From an uncultured eubacterium 1-6 (lineage in GTDB: Bacteria; Bacillota; Clostridia; Lachnospirales; Lachnospiraceae), in NCBI GenBank assembly GCA_903789595.1, contig CAIFEZ010000027.1, forward strand, positions 1-49,725: a DNA stretch of 49,725 nucleotides, in the 5' to 3' direction. Shown piece after piece: positions 1 through 8,830 of this stretch (positions are counted from its first letter, which is position 1; every line of letters begins with the position of its first letter). The translations under genes and the position numbers were made by a program. A model generated the notes under the pieces. That model was not told the origin of the DNA and made no database searches. It worked only from the letters and a program-made list of their open reading frames with translations.

Positions 1-22
1 TAACATCGTATTTTTTTATCGT
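1..22 (-). CDS. Possible 5' end of a divergent gene running off the left edge (partial, ACG start)
   Basis: On the minus strand an AAGGAGG Shine-Dalgarno sequence (positions 38 down to 32) is followed after 9 bases by an open frame reading (ACG)-I-K-K-Y-D-V before the window ends. No ATG, GTG or TTG occurs at the proper spacing, so the start would be ACG, or an ATG altered by mutation or sequencing error. Starts of the form M-I-K-K-Y-D-V are common in FAD/NAD-binding oxidoreductases, but seven residues cannot establish a family. The only other possibility is that the SD match is fortuitous. Confidence 0.25.
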
Positions 23-108
23 GGTTTTTCTCCTCCTTAACTGCATGACATTGGGCGTGAATAGTAACATACAGCGCGTCAGAGGCACATTTCAGGGCTG
101 TTAGCAGG

Positions 109-137
109 TTGCTTTTGAATTATGAATGCTTTATAAT
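109..137 (+). promoter_or_regulatory. Sigma-70-type promoter for purB-purA
   Basis: TTGCTT at 109-114 and a perfect TATAAT at 132-137 are separated by 17 bases. Transcription would start near 144 and leave a leader of about 155 bases before purB. I saw no convincing PurR operator or purine riboswitch fold in the leader. Confidence 0.6.
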
Positions 138-300
138 TATAGCGCAATTGTGCCCGGAATTTCCGGTGCCGGTTGCGCTGTTGCTTTTCGTGGAAAACCG
201 CCGCGAAGGGATGTGGATCCGGCGGCACTCGGGAATGACATCAGCGAATAAAGGAATCACTTACAGTCACGCGGAAGTGACAGGAAGGAAGCAGAATCTT

Positions 301-1737
301 ATGAGCACAACAGACCGTTACAGCAGCCCGCTTTCCGAGCGTTATGCAAGCAAAGAGATGCAGTATATTTTTTCCCAGGACTTCAAGTTCTCTACCTGGA
401 GAAGACTGTGGATCGCTCTTGCGGAGACAGAGAAAGAGCTCGGACTTCCGATCACCCAGGAGCAGATCGATGAGATGAAGGAGCATGTCACGGACATCAA
501 TTACGATGTTGCGCGGGCGAGAGAGAAGGAAGTGCGTCATGATGTCATGTCTCATGTGTATGCCTATGGTGTCCAGTGCCCGAAGGCGAAGGGTATCATT
601 CACCTCGGGGCGACCTCCTGTTACGTCGGCGACAATACCGATATTATTATTATGAATGAGGCTCTGAAGCTGATCCGCAGAAAGCTCGTCAATGTCATCA
701 ATGAGCTCGCGAAGTTCGCGGACAGGGAGAAGAATCAGCCCTGCCTTGCTTTTACGCATTTTCAGCCGGCGCAGCCGACTACGCTCGGCAAGCGCGCCAC
801 GCTGTGGCTCAATGAGTTCGTGATGGACCTCGAGGATCTGGAGTATGTACAGGGTACGCTGAAGCTTCTGGGCTCTAAGGGAACCACGGGTACGCAGGCG
901 AGCTTCCTGGAGCTGTTCAACGGCGATCAGGAGAAGTGCGACAGGCTCGATCCGATGATCGCGGAGAAGATGGGATTTTCCTCCTGCTATCCGGTGTCCG
1001 GACAGACCTATTCCAGAAAGGTGGATACCCGGGTCTGCAATGTTCTTGCGGGAATCGCTGCCAGTGCACACAAGTTCTCGAATGACATCCGCCTGCTGCA
1101 GCATCTGAAGGAGGTCGAGGAGCCGTTCGAGAAGAGTCAGATCGGATCATCCGCCATGGCCTATAAGAGGAATCCGATGCGGGATGAGAGAATCGCTTCG
1201 CTGTCCAGATATGTGATGATCGACGCGCTGAATCCGGCGATGACGTCTGCGGAGCAGTGGTTTGAGAGAACACTGGATGATTCCGCGAACAAGAGAATCT
1301 CTATTGCCGAGGGCTTCCTCGCGACAGACGGAATTCTGGATCTGATGATGAATGTGGTGGACGGACTTGTCGTGTATCCGAAGGTCATCGAGAAGCATCT
1401 GATGGCGGAGCTGCCGTTCATGGCGACCGAGAATATCATGATGGATGCGACGAAGGCCGGCGGAGACCGCCAGGAACTTCATGAGAGAATCCGTGAGCTT
1501 TCCATGGAGGCCGGCAAAACGGTCAAGGTAGAAGGAAAGGACAATGATCTGCTGGAGCGGATCGCGAAGGATCCGACCTTCCATCTGTCTCTCGAGGATC
1601 TTCAGAAATCCATGGATCCGAAGAAGTACGTGGGGCGTGCGCCGTATCAGGTAGACAAATATCTGAACGAGGTGGTATATCCGCTTCTGGACGAGAGAAA
1701 AGACCTGCTCGGCATGAAGGCGGAGATCAACGTCTGA
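301..1737 (+). CDS. purB: Adenylosuccinate lyase
   Basis: Catalyses two fumarate-releasing steps of purine synthesis: SAICAR to AICAR, and adenylosuccinate to AMP. The 478-residue product has the fumarase/aspartase superfamily signature S-S-A-M-x-Y-K-R-N-P near residues 282-291, whose flexible loop carries the catalytic serine, and a His-rich T-H-F-Q-P-A-Q-P-T-T segment typical of the family. The frame is open upstream to 109, but the start at 301 is preferred because an AGGAAGG ribosome site lies just upstream and the product then begins M-S-T-T-D-R-Y-x-S-P-L like other PurB proteins. purA follows after 22 bases, so the two enzymes that make AMP from IMP are probably one operon, driven from the promoter at 109-137. 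Confidence 0.96.
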   Translation: MSTTDRYSSPLSERYASKEMQYIFSQDFKFSTWRRLWIALAETEKELGLPITQEQIDEMKEHVTDINYDVARAREKEVRHDVMSHVYAYGVQCPKAKGIIHLGATSCYVGDNTDIIIMNEALKLIRRKLVNVINELAKFADREKNQPCLAFTHFQPAQPTTLGKRATLWLNEFVMDLEDLEYVQGTLKLLGSKGTTGTQASFLELFNGDQEKCDRLDPMIAEKMGFSSCYPVSGQTYSRKVDTRVCNVLAGIAASAHKFSNDIRLLQHLKEVEEPFEKSQIGSSAMAYKRNPMRDERIASLSRYVMIDALNPAMTSAEQWFERTLDDSANKRISIAEGFLATDGILDLMMNVVDGLVVYPKVIEKHLMAELPFMATENIMMDATKAGGDRQELHERIRELSMEAGKTVKVEGKDNDLLERIAKDPTFHLSLEDLQKSMDPKKYVGRAPYQVDKYLNEVVYPLLDERKDLLGMKAEINV

Positions 1738-1759
1738 GATTTGATAAGGAGGACCAACA

Positions 1760-3055
1760 ATGGTAAAAGCAGTTGTAGGAGCAAACTGGGGAGACGAAGG
1801 AAAGGGCAAAATTACCGATACGCTGGCAAATGAGGCGGACGTGGTCATCCGTTTTCAGGGCGGAGCCAATGCCGGACACACAATTGTGAATGAGTACGGC
1901 AAGTTTGCGCTCCACACCATGCCTTCGGGCGTGTTTCATCAGAATATCATGAACATCATCGGAAACGGCATGGCCTTCGATATCGACAAATTCCTGAATG
2001 AGCTTGCGGATATCACATCAAAGGGAGTGCCGGCACCGCAGCTTATGGTCTCTGACCGTGTTCAGGTCATGATGCCGTATCACGTGCAGTTTGACTCCCT
2101 GGAAGAGGCAAGACTCGCGGGAAAATCCTTCGGATCTACCAAATCCGGAATTGCACCATTTTATTCTGACAAGTTTGCCAAAATCGGATGGCAGATCAAT
2201 GAATTTTATCAGGACGACGACGCCCTGATGGAGAAGATCGACCGGATCGCGGACCAGAAGGACGTTCTTCTGGTGAATCTCTATCACACCGATCCGATTG
2301 ACCGGAAGGGACTGCTCCGGTGGATCAAGGAGAGAAGAGATAAGGTGAAGCCTTACCTCGGCAACGTCTCTCTGTATCTGGACGGCGCGATCAGGGAGGG
2401 AAAGACGATTCTTCTCGAGGGACAGCTTGGAACGATGAAGGATCCGGATCACGGCATCTATCCGATGGTCACCTCGTCTTCCCCGCTTGCCGGATACGGA
2501 GCTGTCGGAGCGGGAATCCCTCCGTATGAGATCAGACAGATCGTCGTTGTGTCTAAGGCATATTCTTCGGCGGTAGGCGCCGGAGAATTCGTGTCCGAGG
2601 TTTTCGGAGATGAGGCGACTGCCCTCCGGAACCACGGCGGAGACGGCGGTGAATATGGAGCAACAACGGGACGCCCGAGACGCGTGGGCTGGTATGACTG
2701 CGTTGCCTCCAGATACGGGTGCCGCCTGCAGGGCTGCACGGATGTTGCATTTACGGTGCTTGATGATCTCGGATATCTCGATGAGATTCCGGTGTGCGTG
2801 GCTTACGAGCTTGACGGAAAGGAAATCACGGAATTTCCTGTGACGAAGGATCTGAAGAGATGCAGACCGGTGTACAAGGTGTTCAAGGGGTGGAAATCCG
2901 ATATCCGCGGCATCCGGCGTTTTGAAGATCTTCCGCAGGAGGCGCAGGACTACGTGAACTTCATCGAGAGCCAGATCGGCTATCCGATCACTATGGTTTC
3001 GAATGGACCGGGAAGAGATGACATCATTTACCGGAAGAGCAGCCTGAAGAAATGA
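1760..3055 (+). CDS. purA: Adenylosuccinate synthetase
   Basis: GTP-dependent ligation of IMP and aspartate to adenylosuccinate, the first committed step to AMP. The 431-residue length is normal for the family. The N-terminal phosphate loop G-D-E-G-K-G-K is at residues 11-17, containing the catalytic Asp, and the segment G-G-A-N-A-G-H-T carries the conserved His. An AAGGAGGA ribosome site sits just before the ATG. It lies 22 bases after purB, so the lyase and synthetase are made together and complete the IMP-to-AMP branch. Confidence 0.97.
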   Translation: MVKAVVGANWGDEGKGKITDTLANEADVVIRFQGGANAGHTIVNEYGKFALHTMPSGVFHQNIMNIIGNGMAFDIDKFLNELADITSKGVPAPQLMVSDRVQVMMPYHVQFDSLEEARLAGKSFGSTKSGIAPFYSDKFAKIGWQINEFYQDDDALMEKIDRIADQKDVLLVNLYHTDPIDRKGLLRWIKERRDKVKPYLGNVSLYLDGAIREGKTILLEGQLGTMKDPDHGIYPMVTSSSPLAGYGAVGAGIPPYEIRQIVVVSKAYSSAVGAGEFVSEVFGDEATALRNHGGDGGEYGATTGRPRRVGWYDCVASRYGCRLQGCTDVAFTVLDDLGYLDEIPVCVAYELDGKEITEFPVTKDLKRCRPVYKVFKGWKSDIRGIRRFEDLPQEAQDYVNFIESQIGYPITMVSNGPGRDDIIYRKSSLKK

Positions 3056-3063
3056 AGCGCTGC

Positions 3064-3190
3064 AAACTGTATAAGCTGCGGATTGCTTCGTGCTGTGCAC
3101 TCCCGCAATCCTGCAGGTATCCGCAAAGGTTTCTTACGCGCGTCTCGCGTGCGGCGGGCCTTCTGCGTTTTCGAAGAACTTATACAGACT
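3064..3190. repeat. Imperfect palindromic intergenic element after purA
   Basis: Outer inverted arms ACTGTATAAG (3066-3075) and CTTATACAG (3179-3187) enclose about 100 bases. Inside are the blocks AGCTGCGGATTG (3074-3085) and TCCCGCAAT (3101-3109), themselves partly inverted (GCGGATTG against CAATCCTGC). The same two inner blocks with nearly the same spacing recur at 36954-36990 after the CoA-transferase gene. It could form a long stem in RNA. There is no T-run, so it is not an obvious terminator. Confidence 0.45.
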
Positions 3191-3226
3191 CCCCCCCGAG
3201 ACAGATACAAAAAGGAGCTGACAGGA

Positions 3227-4054
3227 ATGAAATGGACCGGGAAGAGGTTGCGCCTGGCAGTCGGTTTCCTTGCGGCATCCGCGGTATTTTCCCTGGCGGG
3301 CTGTTCTCTGCCGAACAGCAATGAAAACACGACCGTTTCCGTGAATGAAACGGGAAGCGTTACAGAAAATATCGTGGAGGCAAAAGGAAACGAAGATTAT
3401 ACAGAGGATGATTTAAAGCAGTATATCGAGAATGCGATCGCCGATTACGGTTCTTCGGATGAGAAGGCTGTCCGGATGGACTCCTGCAGCGTGGACAGCA
3501 GCACGGTCACAATCAAGATGACATATGCGTCCATGGAGGATTACAGTAATTTCAATCATGTCACCGCATTTCACGGGACGCTCGCTGAAGCGGAAAAGGC
3601 CGGCTATTCCATGGATCAGAACTTTCTCGACCGGAACGGAAATGCCGCGGATCCGGATGTTCTGGCGTCGCGGGCGAAGGAATGGAAGGTTGTCATCCTA
3701 TCGGAGCCGGTCATGGTGAGGCTTCCGGATAAGATTCTGTACGCGACGGACAATGTGTCGATCACCGGGCGGCTTTCGGCGACGATCCGTACCGTTTTAT
3801 CACAGGACGGCAGCGGTGGGTCGGCAGCATCCGGGAGCTCCGGCGGTGAATCTGTGACATCCGGAAGCGCCGGAAGCGGGGCGGCTTCTTCCTCTTCCGT
3901 TTCTTCAGAAAGCGGAGGAGCGGCTGCTTCTTCCGGACAGGGCGCCGGCACAGATCTGATCAAAGATGCCGGGAATTCCGGAGGGAATGCGAACAAGAGT
4001 ATATCGCGGCTTGTGACGGTTTCTGACCGGTATGCCTATATCATATACAAGTAA
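3227..4054 (+). CDS. Secreted lipoprotein of unknown function with Ser/Gly-rich tail
   Basis: 275 residues. The N-terminus [10 protein letters not shown] followed by a hydrophobic stretch and the lipobox L-A-G-C (Cys near residue 25) predicts export and lipid anchoring at the outer face of the membrane. A globular part of about 150 residues follows, then roughly 65 residues of Ser/Gly/Ala low complexity, and a short C-terminal segment ending [10 protein letters not shown]. The start at 3227 is chosen over the upstream in-frame ATG at 3083 because AAAGGAG lies 9 bases before it and it gives a clean signal peptide. I do not recognise the globular domain, although similar lipoproteins are common in Lachnospiraceae. 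The low-complexity part may be a spacer through the peptidoglycan. Confidence 0.75.
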   Translation: MKWTGKRLRLAVGFLAASAVFSLAGCSLPNSNENTTVSVNETGSVTENIVEAKGNEDYTEDDLKQYIENAIADYGSSDEKAVRMDSCSVDSSTVTIKMTYASMEDYSNFNHVTAFHGTLAEAEKAGYSMDQNFLDRNGNAADPDVLASRAKEWKVVILSEPVMVRLPDKILYATDNVSITGRLSATIRTVLSQDGSGGSAASGSSGGESVTSGSAGSGAASSSSVSSESGGAAASSGQGAGTDLIKDAGNSGGNANKSISRLVTVSDRYAYIIYK

Positions 4055-4125
4055 ACAGTGCGCTGCACAAAAAACAGATGGCTGCTGTTCCCGGCGCACA
4101 AATCATAAAAGGAGATGGATGGAAG

Positions 4126-5523
4126 ATGGAAAAGACAATGGACAAGATCATTGCAGTGGCAAAGAACCGCGGCTTCATATACCCGGGATCTGAGATTTAC
4201 GGAGGCCTTGCGAATACATGGGATTACGGTCCGCTGGGCGTTGAGTTCAAGAATAATGTCAAGAAAGCATGGTGGAAGAAGTTCGTTCAGGACAATAAGC
4301 TGAATGTAGGCGTGGACTGCGCGATTCTGATGAATCCGCAGACCTGGGTGGCTTCCGGACATCTGGGAAGCTTCTCCGACCCGCTGATGGACTGCAAGGA
4401 GTGCCATGAGCGTTTCCGCGCGGACAAGCTGATCGAGGACTTCTGCCAGGAGAAGGGCATCGAACTCGAGAACAACAGCTGCGATGGCTGGTCCAATGAG
4501 AAGATGATGGATTTCATCAGAGAGCATGAGATCCCCTGCCCGAGCTGCGGAAAGCACAATTTCACCGATATCCGCCAGTTCAACCTGATGTTCAAAACCT
4601 TCCAGGGCGTAACCGAGGATGCGAAGAATACCGTGTATCTGCGTCCGGAGACCGCTCAGGGTATTTTCGTGAACTTCAAGAACGTACAGAGAACCTCCCG
4701 CAAGAAGATTCCCTTCGGCATCGGTCAGATCGGCAAATCCTTCCGGAACGAGATCACACCGGGCAACTTTACCTTCCGTACCCGTGAGTTCGAGCAGATG
4801 GAGCTGGAGTTTTTCTGTGAGCCGGACACGGATCTGGAGTGGTTCGATTATTGGAGAAGCTTCTGCCATAAATGGCTCAATGACCTGGGCCTTAAGGACG
4901 GTGAGCTGAGACTTCGTGACCACGCCAAGGAAGAGCTGAGCTTCTACAGCAAGGCGACGACCGACATCGAGTTCCTGTTCCCGTTCGGATGGGGCGAGCT
5001 CTGGGGAATCGCAGACCGCACAGATTATGACCTCAGCCGTCACCAGGAGGTTTCCGGTCAGGATCTCACCTATTTTGACGATGTGAAGAAGACCAAATAC
5101 ATTCCGTATGTTATTGAGCCGTCTCTGGGAGCAGACCGTGTCGTTCTGGCGTTTCTGTGCTCGGCATATGATGAAGAGGTCCTGGATGCGGAGAAGAATG
5201 ATGTCCGCACGGTTATGCATTTCCATCCGGCGCTTGCACCGGTGAAGATCGCGGTCCTTCCGCTCTCCAAGAAGCTGAACGATGCGGCGGAGAAGGTGTT
5301 CGACATGTTGGCGGATAAGTACAACTGCGACTACGATGATCGCGGAGCTATCGGCAAGAGATACCGCCGTCAGGATGAGATCGGTACCCCGTACTGCGTC
5401 ACCTATGATTTTGACTCCGAGAACGATCAGGCAGTTACCATCCGTGACCGCGACACCATGGAGCAGGTTCGGGTAAAGATTGACGAGCTTGATCAGTGGT
5501 TTGCCGGAAAGTTTGACTTCTGA
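4126..5523 (+). CDS. glyQS: Glycyl-tRNA synthetase, single-chain (alpha2) type
   Basis: Class II aminoacyl-tRNA synthetase charging tRNA-Gly. The 465-residue protein opens with [20 protein letters not shown], and [18 protein letters not shown] is the family hallmark of the eukaryote/Gram-positive dimeric form. The class II motif 2 region (F-R-N-E-I-T-P) and motif 3 (G-A-D-R) are visible, with an anticodon-binding domain over the last ~100 residues. The ATG at 4126 is preferred to 4078 because AAAAGGAG lies 11 bases before it. The 71-base gap from the lipoprotein gene is too short for a T-box leader, so any T-box control would have to lie further upstream. Confidence 0.96.
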   Translation: MEKTMDKIIAVAKNRGFIYPGSEIYGGLANTWDYGPLGVEFKNNVKKAWWKKFVQDNKLNVGVDCAILMNPQTWVASGHLGSFSDPLMDCKECHERFRADKLIEDFCQEKGIELENNSCDGWSNEKMMDFIREHEIPCPSCGKHNFTDIRQFNLMFKTFQGVTEDAKNTVYLRPETAQGIFVNFKNVQRTSRKKIPFGIGQIGKSFRNEITPGNFTFRTREFEQMELEFFCEPDTDLEWFDYWRSFCHKWLNDLGLKDGELRLRDHAKEELSFYSKATTDIEFLFPFGWGELWGIADRTDYDLSRHQEVSGQDLTYFDDVKKTKYIPYVIEPSLGADRVVLAFLCSAYDEEVLDAEKNDVRTVMHFHPALAPVKIAVLPLSKKLNDAAEKVFDMLADKYNCDYDDRGAIGKRYRRQDEIGTPYCVTYDFDSENDQAVTIRDRDTMEQVRVKIDELDQWFAGKFDF

Positions 5524-5573
5524 TCAGGGAAGTTCTGATCAGGGAAGCAATAGCACAAAGGAGGGTCTGGTTC

Positions 5574-6524
5574 ATGCAGAGAAAAAAGGTTGTAGTGGCG
5601 CTCGGCCACAGAGCGCTTGGAAAAACCTTCGCGGATCAAAAGAAGGGCGTTGAGAATGCGGTAAAGTCCATTGCGGATCTGGTACAGGCCGGAGCGGGCG
5701 TGGTGATCACCCACAGCAACGGATCTCAGGTCGGCATGATTCATACGGCCATGAATGAATTCACAAAAGCGCACAGCGATTACGTCGGAGCTCCGATGTC
5801 CGTCTGCTCTGCCATGAGCCAGGGATATATCGGATACGATATTCAGAACTCTCTTCGCGCGGAGCTTCTGAGAAGAGGCATCTACAAGCCGGTTGCGACA
5901 ATCATTACGCAGGTAACCGTGGATCCCTATGATGAAAACCTCTATGAGCCGAGCAAGGTAATCGGCAGGATCCTCACCGAGGAGGAAGCAAAGGCGGAGG
6001 AAGAGAAGGGGAATTACGTCACGAAGACGGAGGAGGGGTACCGCAGAATCATCGCGTCCCCGAAACCGCAGGATATCATTGAGCTTGAGACGATTCAGCT
6101 TCTGCTGGATGCGGGACAGATCGTGATTGCAGGCGGTGGAGGCGGCATCCCGGTTCTGGAACAGGGACCGGAGCTGAAGGGAGCCAGCGCTGTCATTGAG
6201 AAGGATCTGGTAAGCGAGAAGCTTGCGGAGAAGCTCAGAGCGGATGAACTTCTGATTCTGACCAGCGTCGAAAACGCGAAGATCGGCCACGGAACCGATC
6301 ATGAGCAGCCGATCGGAAGGATCACCGTCTCCCAGGCGGAGGAATATATCCGCGCGGGAGAGTTTGAATACGGAACCATGCTTCCGAAGATTCAGGCGGC
6401 TGTAGACTTCCTGAAGAGCGGCGGCGCCCGCGCGGTGATCACATCGATCTCGAAGGCCAGAGACGGCTATGAGGGACACGCGGGAACAATCATTGTCAGA
6501 GATGATGATGCGGAGGAAGAATGA
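5574..6524 (+). CDS. arcC: Carbamate kinase
   Basis: Interconverts carbamoyl phosphate plus ADP with carbamate plus ATP, usually to harvest ATP from arginine, agmatine or purine breakdown. The 316-residue length is typical. The amino-acid-kinase fold is clear: K-V-V-V-A-L-G at the N-terminus, T-H-S-N-G-S-Q-V-G, A-G-G-G-G-G-I-P, and the C-terminal E-G-H-A-G-T-I-I. The first loop reads A-L-G-H-R-A-L-G instead of the classical A-L-G-G-N-A-L, a variant I associate with the purine-catabolism-linked members. No arginine deiminase or ornithine carbamoyltransferase gene lies beside it, so its carbamoyl-phosphate source is not evident here. The ribosome site AAAGGAGGG is strong. Confidence 0.92.
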   Translation: MQRKKVVVALGHRALGKTFADQKKGVENAVKSIADLVQAGAGVVITHSNGSQVGMIHTAMNEFTKAHSDYVGAPMSVCSAMSQGYIGYDIQNSLRAELLRRGIYKPVATIITQVTVDPYDENLYEPSKVIGRILTEEEAKAEEEKGNYVTKTEEGYRRIIASPKPQDIIELETIQLLLDAGQIVIAGGGGGIPVLEQGPELKGASAVIEKDLVSEKLAEKLRADELLILTSVENAKIGHGTDHEQPIGRITVSQAEEYIRAGEFEYGTMLPKIQAAVDFLKSGGARAVITSISKARDGYEGHAGTIIVRDDDAEEE

Positions 6525-6663
6525 CATTTGCGGGATATCCTGCACCGCACACGGCATAAGCTGCGGCCGCTGTTCACGGCATATCTGAAAGGCAGAGATT
6601 TCACATCCCGGTCCGGTCAGTCAGGCGCGAACAGCTGTGAATTGCATTTCAAAAGACAGGAAC

Positions 6664-6697
6664 AGAGCTGCTGCATAATCAAAGATGCCGCAGCTCT
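6664..6697 (+). terminator. Stem-loop between arcC and the ABC-F gene, possible weak terminator
   Basis: Arms AGAGCTGCTGCA (6664-6675) and TGCCGCAGCTCT (6686-6697) pair with one mismatch around a 10-base loop. The tail TTGTCTGTC is only moderately T-rich, so termination would be leaky. The remainder of the 204-base gap (6525-6728) shows nothing else I can name. Confidence 0.45.
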
Positions 6698-6728
6698 TTG
6701 TCTGTCACGGGCAAAAAAGGATAAGACA

Positions 6729-8618
6729 ATGAACATTTTAAATCTGGAGCATATCAGCATTTCTTTTGTATCCCGGGTCCTGCTCGACGACGTCACCGAG
6801 GGGATCAGCGACACAGACAAAATCGGAGTCATCGGCGTGAACGGAACAGGAAAATCGACGCTGCTGGCAATCGCGGCGGGCCGCCTGGAGCCGGACTCCG
6901 GAAAGGTGGTCAAGGGAAACACTGTCCGGATTTCTTATCTTCCGCAGAATCCGGTTTTTGACAACAGCAGATCGCTGCTGGAAAATGTGGCGGAAGCGGT
7001 CAGCGGCAAGGCGGATCACTGGGATACAGAGGGAGAGGTCCGCGCGAGACTTCAGGATTTCGGGATACCCGATCCCGGGTGCAGCCCGGAGATTCTGTCC
7101 GGAGGACAGAAGAAAAGAGCGGCGCTTGTTGCCGCAATCCTGACGCCCTGCGATCTCCTGATCCTGGACGAGCCCACCAATCATCTCGACCACGAGATGA
7201 TCGAGTGGCTGCAGAATTATCTGCAGAGCTTTCGCGGAGCCATTCTGATGGTCACGCATGACCGCTATTTCCTGGATCAGGTGACTAATCAGATCCTTGA
7301 GGTCGACCGGGGAAAAACCTACCGCTATCAGGCGGGGTATTCCGGTTATCTGGAGCTGAAGCAGGAAAGGATGAATTTTGCGGTCGCGGCGGAGCGGAAG
7401 GCGGCTGCTCTGTACCGCAAGGATCTCGCCTGGATGATGCGCGGAGCAAGGGCGCGCTCGACAAAGCAGAAAGCCCATATTCAGAGATTCGAGGCGCTAA
7501 GAGACCGGGAGAAGATTGTGGAGGAGCGGCAGGTGAAGCTGAATTCACTCCCTTCACGGCTCGGCGGCAAGACAATCGAGCTTCGTCACGTCAGCAAGAG
7601 CTACGGAAATGTGGAGCTGATTCACGATTTTTCCTACAACTTTGGCAGAACAGACCGGATCGGCATCATCGGGCCGAACGGCTGCGGAAAATCCACACTG
7701 CTGAAGATCATCGAGGGCAGAATCCCTCCGGATTCCGGCGAGGTGGAGATCGGGCAGACCGTGAAGATCGGCTGCTTCAGCCAGGAGAATGAGAGACTTG
7801 ATCCGGACGAGCGGGTGATCGACTATATCAAGGACACGGCCGAATTTATCCGCACTGCCGACGGACTGGTCTCCGCGAGCGGCATGTGTGAGCAGTTTCT
7901 GTTCGACAGCGAGATGCAGTATTCTCTGATCGGAAAATTATCCGGAGGAGAGAAGAGACGCCTCTACCTGCTGAAGGTGCTGATGGAAGCGCCGAATGTG
8001 CTGATACTGGATGAGCCGACCAATGATCTGGATATTCAGACGCTGCGGATTCTCGAGGACTATCTGGACCGGTTTGCGGGGATCCTCATTGTCGTATCAC
8101 ATGACCGATACTTTCTGGATCGTGTGGTGACGAGAATCTTCGCTTTTTCCGGGGACGGGAACCTGATCCGCAGCGAGGGCGCATATACGGAATATCTCGA
8201 GCATATGGAAGCGCAGGGTATAGCGTCCGGTCCTGTCAGGAACACTGCGGAAGCGGAAGGAGCGAGGAAAGCCGATTCTGCCGCGAGGGCGGATGAGGGA
8301 GGAGCAGCGGGTCTTTCCGGCGCGGAGCTGTATGCGGCGCAGAAGGAAAAACAGAAAAAAAACCGCAGGCGGACCAGACTCTCTTATCGTGAGCAGCAGG
8401 AATACGACCACATCGAAGAAGAGATTGATCAGCTGGAACAGAGGAGCCGGGATCTTGAACAGCAGATGGCGGAGTCCGCGACGATGTATACAAAGCTTTC
8501 CGATCTGGCAAAGGAGAAGGAAGAGGTCGACGCGAGACTGGAGGAACGCATGGAGCGTTATTTCGAGCTGCAGGAGCTTGTCGAAAGCTTTGAGAAATCG
8601 GACCCCGAGGCGCTGTGA
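6729..8618 (+). CDS. ABC-F family ATPase, Uup-like
   Basis: Soluble twin-cassette ATPase without membrane segments. ABC-F proteins bind ribosomes and relieve stalled states or give antibiotic protection. 629 residues. Cassette 1 has Walker A G-V-N-G-T-G-K-S-T (37-44), signature L-S-G-G-Q-K-K-R and Walker B L-I-L-D-E-P-T-N-H-L-D. Cassette 2 has Walker A G-P-N-G-C-G-K-S-T near 315-323, signature L-S-G-G-E-K-R-R and Walker B L-I-L-D-E-P-T-N-D-L-D. A charged linker and a predicted coiled coil fill about residues 550-629, as in Uup. The ATG at 6729 is preferred over 6528 because the extra 67 residues resemble no family member and an AAAAGGA site lies just upstream. The subgroup (Uup versus a resistance factor) is inference. 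Confidence 0.9.
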   Translation: MNILNLEHISISFVSRVLLDDVTEGISDTDKIGVIGVNGTGKSTLLAIAAGRLEPDSGKVVKGNTVRISYLPQNPVFDNSRSLLENVAEAVSGKADHWDTEGEVRARLQDFGIPDPGCSPEILSGGQKKRAALVAAILTPCDLLILDEPTNHLDHEMIEWLQNYLQSFRGAILMVTHDRYFLDQVTNQILEVDRGKTYRYQAGYSGYLELKQERMNFAVAAERKAAALYRKDLAWMMRGARARSTKQKAHIQRFEALRDREKIVEERQVKLNSLPSRLGGKTIELRHVSKSYGNVELIHDFSYNFGRTDRIGIIGPNGCGKSTLLKIIEGRIPPDSGEVEIGQTVKIGCFSQENERLDPDERVIDYIKDTAEFIRTADGLVSASGMCEQFLFDSEMQYSLIGKLSGGEKRRLYLLKVLMEAPNVLILDEPTNDLDIQTLRILEDYLDRFAGILIVVSHDRYFLDRVVTRIFAFSGDGNLIRSEGAYTEYLEHMEAQGIASGPVRNTAEAEGARKADSAARADEGGAAGLSGAELYAAQKEKQKKNRRRTRLSYREQQEYDHIEEEIDQLEQRSRDLEQQMAESATMYTKLSDLAKEKEEVDARLEERMERYFELQELVESFEKSDPEAL

Positions 8619-8687
8619 AATTTCTGACTGGACATTTAAGCGTGAACAGGCCGATCTTGAAAAATCCGAATCCTGCGGCCGCCTGTA

Positions 8688-8716
8688 TTTACCGTTTGTA
8701 TGGGATGAGGTATACT
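8688..8716 (+). promoter_or_regulatory. Sigma-70-type promoter for dapA
   Basis: TTTACC (8688-8693) and TATACT (8711-8716) are 17 bases apart. I see no lysine-riboswitch-like structure in the roughly 105 bases between this promoter and dapA. Confidence 0.5.
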
Positions 8717-8751
8717 GAGAGCAGAGTTGCCTGACAATTCACAGACGAGAG

Positions 8752-8811
8752 GAAACGGATATCGAATAAGAGAAACAGATATCGAATAAGAGAAACAGAT
8801 ATCGGAGAAGG
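8752..8811. repeat. Three tandem copies of a 20-bp unit in the dapA leader
   Basis: The 20-base unit GAAACRGATATCGAATAAGA is present at 8752-8771 and 8772-8791, with a diverged third copy at 8792-8811. The next 20 bases (AAAACAGGAGG...) look like a further decayed copy containing the dapA ribosome binding site. Each full unit contains the palindrome GATATC. It lies between the promoter and the start codon, so copy number could alter leader length. Confidence 0.8.
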
Positions 8812-8830
8812 AAAACAGGAGGAAATCAGC

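Noticed and set aside
109-300. Upstream extension of purB to an ATG at 109
   Set aside because: The first 64 residues match nothing in PurB, the ATG lies at the edge of the predicted promoter spacer before the transcription start, and 301 has a good ribosome site.
4055-4125. T-box leader for glyQS
   Set aside because: The gap is only 71 bases with no T-box sequence or terminator/antiterminator structure.
8619-8830. Lysine riboswitch ahead of dapA
   Set aside because: No conserved five-helix pattern or terminator; the leader is mostly the 20-bp tandem repeat.
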